Shown here: piece after piece, positions 1-5,189 of the stretch | Numbering within the stretch: position 1 is the first letter of the stretch | Layout: each line of letters begins with the position of its first letter | Position numbers and translations under genes: made by a program | The notes under the pieces: generated by a model | The model's database searches: none | Told to the model about the DNA's origin: nothing | What the model saw: the letters and a program-made list of their open reading frames with translations, nothing else | Source: Prolixibacteraceae bacterium | Lineage (GTDB): Bacteria > Bacteroidota > Bacteroidia > Bacteroidales > Prolixibacteraceae | Direction of reading: 5' to 3' | Assembly (NCBI GenBank): GCA_016930735.1 | Contig: JAFGGF010000242.1 | Coordinates: 1-5,267 of the forward strand | DNA: 5,267 nucleotides

Positions 1-633
1 CATCCACGGCGATCCGTCGGGCTGCGTACCCCAGGTTGTCAGGTCACCTGATGCATTTATAATTCCGGCTTTTACTCCCTGCGAAATCAGCAGTTGTTTT
101 GCTTTGTCTGCTGCGTATCCTTTTCCTATTGCCCCAAAACCTATCCGCATTCCTTTATTTTTAAGAAATACAGTTTTTGAATTTTTATCAAGGACAATGT
201 TTTTATATCCAATCCTTAAAACAGATTTGGCAATCTCTTCGTCGGAAGGCAGTTTTTTCACCGTACCGTCAAACTTCCAGATTTTATCCATAGAAGCATA
301 AGTGATGTCAAAAGCACCTTCAGTGATTTCAGAAATTTTCACCGACCGTTCTATCAGACCGAATAATTCTTCATCAACTTTAACGGGTTTTATCCCTGCG
401 TTTCTGATGATCTGCGACGTTTGCGACAACGAATCCCAGGAGGAAATGATTTTTTCGATCCGGCTGATTTCAGCTACTGCCATATCGATATATTGGTTTC
501 CTTCTGGTTCATTTTCAGCAACTACTGTTATATCAAACCGGCTGCCCATTAATTTTAGGGTACGGGTATATTTTTCCTGTGCCGAAAGAAAAACAGGAAA
601 AATTAGAAACAGGTATAACAGATAGTTTTTCAA
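1..633 (-). CDS. apbE: FAD:protein FMN transferase (ApbE family), exported, 3' end cut by the window edge
   Basis: ApbE proteins use FAD to attach FMN covalently, through a phosphoester bond, to Thr/Ser of target proteins such as Rnf/Nqr subunits and FMN-binding-domain proteins. They act outside the cytoplasmic membrane. The frame reads from 633 down to base 1 without a stop (211 residues); family members are usually above 300, so about a third is missing. Seen: a signal peptide (residues 1-18, cleavage likely at LSA-Q, no lipobox Cys); MGSRFDI (29-35); EGAFDIT (105-111); FGAIGKGYAADK (166-177), the FAD-binding core; and INASGDL (192-198), in place of the commoner NxGGD/N. No in-frame ATG exists before a stop at 669-667, so the start is TTG. 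I chose 633, 7 bases after the thioredoxin stop; TTG at 651 is the alternative. It probably shares a transcript with the upstream thioredoxin gene. The target protein is not in the window. Confidence 0.93.
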   Translation of the reverse strand, partial: MKNYLLYLFLIFPVFLSAQEKYTRTLKLMGSRFDITVVAENEPEGNQYIDMAVAEISRIEKIISSWDSLSQTSQIIRNAGIKPVKVDEELFGLIERSVKISEITEGAFDITYASMDKIWKFDGTVKKLPSDEEIAKSVLRIGYKNIVLDKNSKTVFLKNKGMRIGFGAIGKGYAADKAKQLLISQGVKAGIINASGDLTTWGTQPDGSPWM

Positions 634-640
634 ACCTGTT

Positions 641-1078
641 TTATTTTTCAAATGATTGAAGCATAGCTATATATTCATCAGGGCTTACATTTTTAAATCC
701 TGTTGTACCTAAAACTTTGCCGTTTTTATCAAGTACTGCCACAAAAGGGAAGAGCCCCTGTTTATTATAAGTTTCAAATAATTTACCGTTCATTTCCTGT
801 TGCTCCTTTGATAGGGCATTGTTTTTTTTCTTTGGAAAATCTGCCCGCAGTAATACAAAGTGTTTGTTTGAAAAATCAATAAATTCCTGCGATTGCCAAA
901 TGTTTTTTTCCAGTTTCATACAAGGGACACACCAATCGGAACCCGAAAATACCAGTACTATATTCCGGTTTTCATCGGCTGCCTTTTTTTTCGCAGTATC
1001 AAAATTTGTTTCCCAATTTTGGGCATTGGCAGAAATGCCAAAAACCAGCATATAAAGCAAAATAATTAACTTCTTCAT
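641..1078 (-). CDS. Exported thioredoxin-family protein (thioredoxin_7-like)
   Basis: A small thiol-disulfide oxidoreductase expected in the periplasm. Residues 1-20 form a signal peptide (MKKLIILLYM core, cleavage after ISANA). The mature part has the thioredoxin active site in VFSGSDWCVPCMKLE: C50 and C53 in a CVPC motif, preceded by W49. It also has the cis-proline region GLFPFVAVLD (P111), followed by DKNGKVLGTTGF, as in family members that reduce or isomerise envelope disulfides. Total length is 145 residues, normal for a single-domain exported thioredoxin. The ATG has no Shine-Dalgarno site, usual in Bacteroidota. The ApbE gene begins 7 bases downstream on the same strand, suggesting co-transcription and a shared envelope redox role, perhaps keeping cysteines of a flavinylated or cytochrome partner reduced (inference). 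The fold and active site are clear; the substrate is unknown. Confidence 0.92.
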   Translation of the reverse strand: MKKLIILLYMLVFGISANAQNWETNFDTAKKKAADENRNIVLVFSGSDWCVPCMKLEKNIWQSQEFIDFSNKHFVLLRADFPKKKNNALSKEQQEMNGKLFETYNKQGLFPFVAVLDKNGKVLGTTGFKNVSPDEYIAMLQSFEK

Positions 1079-1089
1079 TTTATGTTATT

Positions 1090-1111
1090 TAAAAAATTGG
1101 ATTAAAATCCA
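1090..1111 (-). terminator. Possible weak hairpin with T-tract just before the thioredoxin gene
   Basis: Read on the minus strand, TGGAT-TTTA-ATCCA (1111-1098) forms a 5-bp stem with a 4-base loop, followed directly by a T-rich run (1097-1091). This has the shape of a small intrinsic terminator or attenuator, 12 bases before the thioredoxin start. The stem is short, so activity is uncertain. Confidence 0.25.
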
Positions 1112-1188
1112 GTTTAAAAACGGACATTAAGGTGTTTTGTTTTAAGCATTTTATGAATAAATGTTAATTATCGGGTTTTTTAAAACTA

Positions 1189-1221
1189 TTTAACAATGAT
1201 TTATAAATAAGGTTTGTTAAA
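1189..1221. repeat. 8-bp inverted repeat downstream of the TfoX-domain gene
   Basis: TTTAACAA (1189-1196) and TTGTTAAA (1214-1221) are exact complements around a 17-base loop. It lies 41 bases past the TfoX-domain stop on the minus strand and is followed there by TAGTTTTAAAAAA. It could be a weak transcription end, but the stem has little G-C. Confidence 0.3.
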
Positions 1222-1261
1222 GGGCTATTTAATGAAGAGGTAATATTTTAATAATGCAATT

Positions 1262-1600
1262 TTACTTTTTGCTCGATTTAGCTCTCGGATTGTAATCCAA
1301 ACAGCGTTTAACCCATTTATCCAGGTCATCATCCATGTCGATTCCTTCGGGCGATACAAACATAAAACCTTTCATCGGGCGGCGGGTAAAGTCCATTTCA
1401 CGGCAGCCTTTTTCCTTCAGGATCTCATCTTGAATTTCCGGGTCGATACGTGCCATCATTTCATTTTTCAAAACACCGACACACATTTTATCATCGACCA
1501 TAAAACAAACACCTCCAAACATTTTTTTCTCGTAAAAGGAGGCAGATTGTTCATTTAATGATTTTTTGATTCTTTCTGCTAATTGTTCATCGTATGGCAT
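1262..1600 (-). CDS. TfoX/Sxy N-terminal-domain protein
   Basis: A 112-residue cytoplasmic protein made only of the TfoX N-terminal domain. Seen: an N-terminal helix (EQLAERIKKSL); the family hallmark KKMFGGVCFMVDDKMCVGV (residues 26-44), where MFGG is highly conserved; an Arg-Ile-Asp segment after it; and FTRRPMKGFMFV (71-82), followed by an acidic helix and WVKRCLDYN. In gamma-proteobacteria full-length TfoX/Sxy activates competence genes, but stand-alone N-terminal-domain proteins are widespread in bacteria without known competence roles, so that function should not be transferred. There is no helix-hairpin-helix C-terminal domain. The ATG follows an AT-rich leader without a clear ribosome site, and a perfect palindrome lies 29 bases upstream of it. 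The 183-base gap to the thioredoxin gene suggests a separate transcript. Family assignment is firm; biological role unknown. Confidence 0.88.
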   Translation of the reverse strand: MPYDEQLAERIKKSLNEQSASFYEKKMFGGVCFMVDDKMCVGVLKNEMMARIDPEIQDEILKEKGCREMDFTRRPMKGFMFVSPEGIDMDDDLDKWVKRCLDYNPRAKSSKK

Positions 1601-1628
1601 AGCAATATTTTTGTTTATTTATTAGCTA

Positions 1629-1642
1629 TTTCAAATTTGAAA
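1629..1642. promoter_or_regulatory. Perfect 14-bp palindrome upstream of the TfoX-domain gene
   Basis: TTTCAAATTTGAAA is identical on both strands and lies 28 bases before the TfoX-domain ATG (1600), inside the divergent spacer shared with the 1849 gene. Symmetry and position fit an operator for a dimeric regulator. AT-rich DNA produces such palindromes by chance fairly often, and no regulator gene is adjacent. Confidence 0.35.
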
Positions 1643-1718
1643 GGTAAAGAAAAATTTTCTGTTTTGTTAATTAGTCCCTTTGTTTGTGACCAACATCTTC
1701 TAATAATAGTCTGAAAAA

Positions 1719-1726
1719 TATATTTG
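1719..1726 (+). promoter_or_regulatory. Candidate Bacteroidota -7 promoter element for the 1849 gene
   Basis: TATATTTG matches the TAnnTTTG -7 consensus exactly. No good TTTG -33 element is found at the expected spacing; the nearest TTTG (1683-1686) is 32 bases away, too far. If used, transcription would begin about 115 bases before the gene, leaving a long 5' leader that contains a hairpin at 1748-1764. Confidence 0.35.
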
Positions 1727-1747
1727 TCAGCATACTGTTAATGAAGA

Positions 1748-1764
1748 TTTTAAGTTCCTTAAAA
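1748..1764 (+). repeat. Perfect 7-bp inverted repeat (hairpin) in the leader of the 1849 gene
   Basis: TTTTAAG, a 3-base loop TTC, then CTTAAAA. It is self-complementary but mostly A-T, so weak. It sits a short way downstream of the candidate -7 element and about 85 bases before the ATG. A transcript-stabilising or regulatory role is possible but unproven. Confidence 0.35.
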
Positions 1765-1848
1765 AGAAAAAATGAAATATACTAACTATAAATTCATTCT
1801 GTTTACCTAAATTAGATCATTATTTTTTAAACCAATAAATCTAAGATT

Positions 1849-2361
1849 ATGAAAAAGAACAACTTAAAAATCTCCGTACTATTCAGGACTCTGTCACTTT
1901 TAATTGTTTTTATGCTTGTTATTCCTGCTTTTTCAAACGGACAGGTCAAGCCTGATTTCAGTGGAAAATGGGCATTTAATACAGAAAAAAGCACACTTGG
2001 AGAGGGTGGAGCACGGTTTGGCGGCGGCGATATTGTAGTAAAACAAGAAGCAAACTTACTTACAGTTGAAAGAACCAGAACCAACAGGGACGGTGAAACT
2101 ACAACCACTACAAGTAAATATTCACTCGATGGAAAAGAAAGTGTAAACTCCACCGGCAGGGGAGAAAGTAAATCAACAGCAAAATGGTCGGCTGATGGTA
2201 AAACATTAACTATTACAACTACATCTTCTTTTAACGGGAACGAAAGAACTTCAACTGAAGCCTGGTCGATGGCAGATGCCAAAACTCTTTCAATTACTTC
2301 TGTAAGACAGGGAAGAGACGGACAGGAGATGAAAACCACAAGGGTTTATGATAAAAAATAA
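1849..2361 (+). CDS. Exported Thr/Ser-rich beta-strand protein of unknown function (lipocalin-like)
   Basis: 170 residues. Residues 1-32 form a signal peptide: basic MKKNNLK, hydrophobic SLLIVFMLVIPAF, then SNGQ. No lipobox is present, so it should be a soluble envelope or secreted protein. The mature part opens with PDFSGKWAFNTEKS (36-49), a start seen in many small lipocalin-like or calycin-like secreted proteins, then a Gly-rich loop. It then repeats a strand-turn-strand unit: LTVERTRTNRDGETTTTTSKY (71-91), LTITTTSSFNGNERTSTEAW (120-139) and LSITSVRQGRDGQEMKTTRVY (147-167). These fit an antiparallel beta sheet or barrel with DG/NG turns. The opposite strand is open over nearly the same span, but signal peptide, strand pattern and codon bias favour this strand. 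It has its own terminator and seems monocistronic. I do not recognise a named family; ligand binding is a guess from the fold. Confidence 0.85.
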   Translation: MKKNNLKISVLFRTLSLLIVFMLVIPAFSNGQVKPDFSGKWAFNTEKSTLGEGGARFGGGDIVVKQEANLLTVERTRTNRDGETTTTTSKYSLDGKESVNSTGRGESKSTAKWSADGKTLTITTTSSFNGNERTSTEAWSMADAKTLSITSVRQGRDGQEMKTTRVYDKK

Positions 2362-2380
2362 TTTATAAACTTATCATAAA
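2345..2380. repeat. Perfect 10-bp inverted repeat spanning the stop codon of the 1849 gene
   Basis: TTTATGATAA (2345-2354) and TTATCATAAA (2371-2380) are exact complements around a 16-base loop containing the TAA stop. The left arm can pair instead with ATAAACC at 2391-2397 (GGTTTAT at 2343-2349), so two exclusive hairpins are possible. It probably protects or folds the transcript end. Confidence 0.5.
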
Positions 2381-2406
2381 TTTGAGGGGTATAAACCTCC
2401 TTCTTA

Positions 2407-2431
2407 AAAGCCGTTAAATAGGCTTTATTTT
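2407..2431 (+). terminator. Intrinsic terminator of the 1849 gene
   Basis: AAAGCC (2407-2412) pairs with GGCTTT (2421-2426) across an 8-base loop, followed by the T-rich ATTTTG. It lies 46 bases after the stop of the small exported protein and separates it from the MoaF-like operon. Confidence 0.6.
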
Positions 2432-2501
2432 GTCCATTCCGCCCGTATATAATGATATGTATTAATGCAGTATTTTATATTCTGAAGAGCTGTGTTTATT
2501 C

Positions 2502-2519
2502 TCATTAAATTCATTAAAT
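2502..2519. repeat. Two tandem copies of a 9-base repeat in the spacer before the MoaF-like operon
   Basis: TCATTAAAT occurs twice head to tail. The rest of the 282-base spacer 2362-2643 holds the 3' hairpins, this repeat and the possible leader ORF; I see no convincing promoter in it, although the operon needs one. The repeat could be a binding site or simple AT-rich slippage. Confidence 0.35.
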
Positions 2520-2578
2520 GGTTGTAAAACCGGTAATTGTTTAAGGCAATGTATCAATAAGCACAACTATTTGAAATC

Positions 2579-2647
2579 ATGTACAACAAATTTTTCAAAA
2601 AATTAATAATATTTCAAAATAAAACCAGAAAGGAGAAAGAACCATGA
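2579..2647 (+). CDS. Possible 22-codon leader ORF overlapping the MoaF-like start
   Basis: An ATG at 2579 opens a short frame encoding a basic, partly hydrophobic peptide beginning MYNKFFKKLIIF and ending in a Lys/Glu-rich tail. Its TGA stop (2645-2647) overlaps the ATG of the MoaF-like gene in an ATGA junction, and the AAGGAG ribosome site of that gene lies inside it. This arrangement fits translational coupling or a leader-peptide control. It has no visible ribosome site of its own, and such a short frame in AT-rich DNA may be chance. No homologue is recognised. Confidence 0.25.
   Translation: MYNKFFKKLIIFQNKTRKEKEP
2630..2635 (+). promoter_or_regulatory. Strong Shine-Dalgarno site of the MoaF-like gene
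   Basis: AAGGAG lies eight bases before the ATG at 2644. It decides that start over the ATGs at residues 5 and 9. It stands out because the other full genes in the window show weak or no ribosome sites, the usual state in Bacteroidota. Confidence 0.7.
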
Positions 2648-4440
2648 GTCTTCCGATGAACATCCCGATGCACCGGTTTAAATATACAAAGCTTACTAAA
2701 AGCCAGATTGGAGAAAAACTCAGGGCTGCAGAATCAGGTCCTGTATGCCGCTCTGAGTTTACTAGCGAGCTTTCAGGGAAATCCATTAGAATTATAACAG
2801 ATAATGGCCCTGATTTTAGTTATTCCTTCAGTGATAAAAAGAACCTTTTTGTTAAGATGGATGGAAACTCATTTACAGGTTGCTATGGTGCTTTAACACT
2901 AAAAAACATGATTTTCTTTTCCCATATGATTCCAGATGAACAAAGGGGATATAATGTATTTATTGAGCAGGATACCGGTCTTGTCACCATTATTGAAGTA
3001 TGGCTTTCAAGTGGAAGGAAGGAAGTTACCATGGGAGGTAAGGAAATATTGATTGATGACAGAGAAGTACAACGCCATATATATTTTGGTTATGTTGAAA
3101 AGAAGGGGCAAGCTGCACCTGAAAGCCGTCATCACCTGACAAACAGGATAGAAGGCAAAGGCATGTACTGGAAACAGGATACCGGTATTGAAACCCTGGA
3201 ACTTTATGCCTCTGTCGTATCGACAAACTTTGTGGAACTTACACGTCATGCTGATGATCTGGGTTATTGCAGCCCGTCAGATTACGTCCTGGTAAATGAC
3301 AATACTTTTATCTACAACAGGACGGAGTGTGAGTTTTCAGGCATATTTACAGCTTATGTAGTTGACCTTTTTAGCGGGATACAGGTTGGCGTCAGGCTTG
3401 GATTTAACGAAAACGATGAACTGGAATATTATATGTTTAGAGGGAAAGGTGAGATTGTTGGCGAGCTTACGCCTCTCGCGCCATTTGATAAGGATGGCTC
3501 GCAGCCAATGTTTGCGCAGGCTCCCGGTGCTCCCGCCAGGCCTCAGGTGAAAGGACAGAGGATGGCATATCGTCCGGTAAGGGATTTTCCATATATCTCT
3601 GATGAAGAGGTACACAATGCGGCACTGAAGAGTACTACAGCCTTTGTAGAGGAAGAGGAGGACGCTGCACAGACTATGTATGCAAACAATTTACCATTCA
3701 GCGATATATTGGTTGGTAAAGAATTTATACTGCGTTACGACCGGGGAGGACCTGTAAGACATTATAAGGTTACGGAAAAGTTCAAACTCAAATACCGGGA
3801 AGATAGAGAAAGCACCTGGCACGAAGTTGATTACAGGGCGTATGAAGCAAATGAAGGCCTTGCCTGGTTCAGTCATCTTCTTGTTGACAGTAACCCAAGG
3901 GCAAGTGTACAGATAGCCCTTGATCTGACCAACGGACTTACCACCTGCATACATTCCATGATGGGAACAAAATATTATGGCAATGAGACATCCTATTATG
4001 CCATATTCGGTGTAGCCGAAATGGAAGGGATTAATCCGCCAAAATACATTCGTCATGAGTTATCCGATGATCTTGTTGGACATGCCTGGTCATGGACATA
4101 TTCCGGAAACATGACCTCTATGCATCTTTACACAACCCCGCACTCTCATTCATGGACAATATACACAGCAGATCAGACTCTGGGCGCCCAGTGGTGCGCA
4201 CCTTGCTTATTTGTAAAGGTTCGTGATGGTATATATATAATGGCAGTCAATGAAGAGGCATGTAATGGCCATGAGATGATAGTAATGATAAATGAGAAAA
4301 TAAGGCATGACTGCGGTTTTGGTTTTCATGGAAATGAAGAGGGAGTAAGACTAAGTCTGACAGGCGCAATTGGTCGGTATATAGGTTGTTATGACATAAA
4401 GAAATACTTTGGCCCTAATGCAAAAAGGAAAGGAATTTAA
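2644..4440 (+). CDS. Double-length MoaF-like protein (two tandem MoaF N+C units)
   Basis: 598 residues, no signal peptide or membrane segment, so cytoplasmic. It reads as two copies of a MoaF-like unit joined by a Pro/Ala-rich then acidic linker (about 281-350). N-type domains: residues 42-120 and 354-440. They share LxGK at the start, GGP-type turns, and FFSHMIPD...TGLVTII matching WFSHLLVD...NGLTTCI. C-type domains: about 164-275 and 472-585. They share a [V/I]xFGxxExxG...P lead-in, H-L-x(4)-G, [E/H]LY, and LG(x)nCxP...VxVxD. The last part (DDLVGHAWSWTYSG, HLYTTPHSHSW, FGFHGNEEG, TGAIGRY) best resembles MoaF C-terminal domains. MoaF is a calycin-type barrel family once linked to molybdenum cofactor or monoamine-regulated genes; its biochemistry is unsettled. 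Single MoaF proteins are about half this length. The start is set by AAGGAG eight bases before the ATG; ATGs at residues 5 and 9 are alternatives. The Tat-SnoaL gene follows after 5 bases. Ligand or reaction unknown. Confidence 0.82.
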   Translation: MSLPMNIPMHRFKYTKLTKSQIGEKLRAAESGPVCRSEFTSELSGKSIRIITDNGPDFSYSFSDKKNLFVKMDGNSFTGCYGALTLKNMIFFSHMIPDEQRGYNVFIEQDTGLVTIIEVWLSSGRKEVTMGGKEILIDDREVQRHIYFGYVEKKGQAAPESRHHLTNRIEGKGMYWKQDTGIETLELYASVVSTNFVELTRHADDLGYCSPSDYVLVNDNTFIYNRTECEFSGIFTAYVVDLFSGIQVGVRLGFNENDELEYYMFRGKGEIVGELTPLAPFDKDGSQPMFAQAPGAPARPQVKGQRMAYRPVRDFPYISDEEVHNAALKSTTAFVEEEEDAAQTMYANNLPFSDILVGKEFILRYDRGGPVRHYKVTEKFKLKYREDRESTWHEVDYRAYEANEGLAWFSHLLVDSNPRASVQIALDLTNGLTTCIHSMMGTKYYGNETSYYAIFGVAEMEGINPPKYIRHELSDDLVGHAWSWTYSGNMTSMHLYTTPHSHSWTIYTADQTLGAQWCAPCLFVKVRDGIYIMAVNEEACNGHEMIVMINEKIRHDCGFGFHGNEEGVRLSLTGAIGRYIGCYDIKKYFGPNAKRKGI

Positions 4441-4445
4441 TAATT

Positions 4446-5159
4446 ATGAACGCGTTAAAAGAAAGAGATAACAAACCAAAAGACGGACGCCGTTCATTTA
4501 TCCGGAAAATGGGAGCAGCTATGTCTGTTGGTGTACTTGCATCATCAGTTCCTGCCACTGCAAAGTCTGCCGAAGCAAATAATTCGGATATGGAGAAAAG
4601 CATTGGTGAGTTGTCCGAAAGACTTGCTTTTCTTGAGGCAGAAAAGAGCATTATTGATCTTTACCATACCTATGAATCCCTGCTTAATGATGGTCTTTAT
4701 GATAAAATACCCGAACTGTTTGTGACTGATGGTGAAGTTGTTTATAACGGTGGAGTATTTAGGGGAAGAGATAAGGGAGTAACCCGTTTGTATAAGGATA
4801 AATTCAGAAGTGGTTTTACAGGAAAGAAATTGGATGCAGCGCTTGACAGTAAAGAAGGACAATCAATTGATATTTCACAGGATTATTTGTTTGCAAAAGC
4901 CGGTTTCCCATTTGCTATTCAGGCAGGAGCCCCTATGGTTTCTGACAGTGTGCTTGTTAGCATGGCACGCCTGCATGGTGAAGGTATAAACAAATGGCAT
5001 GAAAAAGGGGTATGTAATTTATCCTTGACAAGAAAAAGCAATGTGGATGTATGGATGATAAAAAGGTTTGAATATTGTACAGAATCAAAATCTCTTTCAA
5101 TGCCTGGCTTTACAAAAGTTTTTCCGGTCGACCCGGCAGGACCCGATACATTAATTTAA
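4446..5159 (+). CDS. Tat-exported SnoaL/NTF2-like domain protein
   Basis: 237 residues. The N-terminus carries a twin-arginine signal, GRRSFIRKMGAAMSVGVLA (R15, R16, F18, K21), with probable cleavage near A44 (ATAKSAEA). A short charged helix or coiled coil follows (46-67). Then comes a SnoaL-like/NTF2 fold: EKSIIDLYHTYESLLNDG (66-83), DKIPELFVTDGEVVYNG (86-102), GVFRGRDKGVTRLY (103-116), ending with MARLHGEGINKWHEKGV (173-189) and VDVWMIKRFEY (200-210). These helices and strands are typical of the superfamily of cofactor-free cyclases, dehydratases, isomerases and dehydrochlorinases. In some of these the dyad is Asp/His; H74 or H177 together with D95 are candidates only. Tat export implies the protein folds before transport. 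It starts 5 bases after the MoaF-like stop, so it is the same operon and likely translationally coupled. Fold and export are well supported; substrate unknown. Confidence 0.87.
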   Translation: MNALKERDNKPKDGRRSFIRKMGAAMSVGVLASSVPATAKSAEANNSDMEKSIGELSERLAFLEAEKSIIDLYHTYESLLNDGLYDKIPELFVTDGEVVYNGGVFRGRDKGVTRLYKDKFRSGFTGKKLDAALDSKEGQSIDISQDYLFAKAGFPFAIQAGAPMVSDSVLVSMARLHGEGINKWHEKGVCNLSLTRKSNVDVWMIKRFEYCTESKSLSMPGFTKVFPVDPAGPDTLI

Positions 5160-5189
5160 CTGAATTATTAAAATATTAAACGAATCATT

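Noticed and set aside
104..625. Two adjacent plus-strand open frames (104-301 and 302-625)
   Set aside because: They lie antisense to the clear ApbE frame, whose family motifs run through the whole region.
1771..1809. A 12-codon frame in the leader of the 1849 gene
   Set aside because: Too short and A-rich, with no overlap or coupling to the gene start.
1812..1844. TTAGAT / ATCTAA inverted repeat just before the 1849 gene
   Set aside because: Only 6 bp per arm with a 21-base loop in AT-rich DNA; expected by chance.
1827..2339. Long minus-strand open frame opposite the small exported protein
   Set aside because: It is a mirror of the plus-strand gene: low-complexity Val/Ser/Pro-rich translation, no recognisable domain, and it covers almost exactly the same span. 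The plus frame has a signal peptide and a coherent strand pattern.
2452..2508. An 18-codon frame in the spacer before the MoaF-like operon
   Set aside because: Very short, no ribosome site, no relation to neighbouring genes; expected by chance.
2537..2573. Possible promoter TTG ... ACTATTTG before the MoaF-like operon
   Set aside because: The -7 match is incomplete (not TAnnTTTG) and the spacing to the TTG is too long for a Bacteroidota promoter.
3691..4056. Minus-strand open frames inside the MoaF-like and SnoaL-like genes (also 3007-3249, 3337-3615, 4415-4862)
   Set aside because: All are antisense to genes with internal repeats or recognised domains; their translations show no domain or signal.
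4192..4206. WCAPC as a thioredoxin active site
   Set aside because: The segment lies in a beta-barrel repeat that aligns with the first half of the same protein, not in a thioredoxin fold; no cis-proline or Trx helix context is present.
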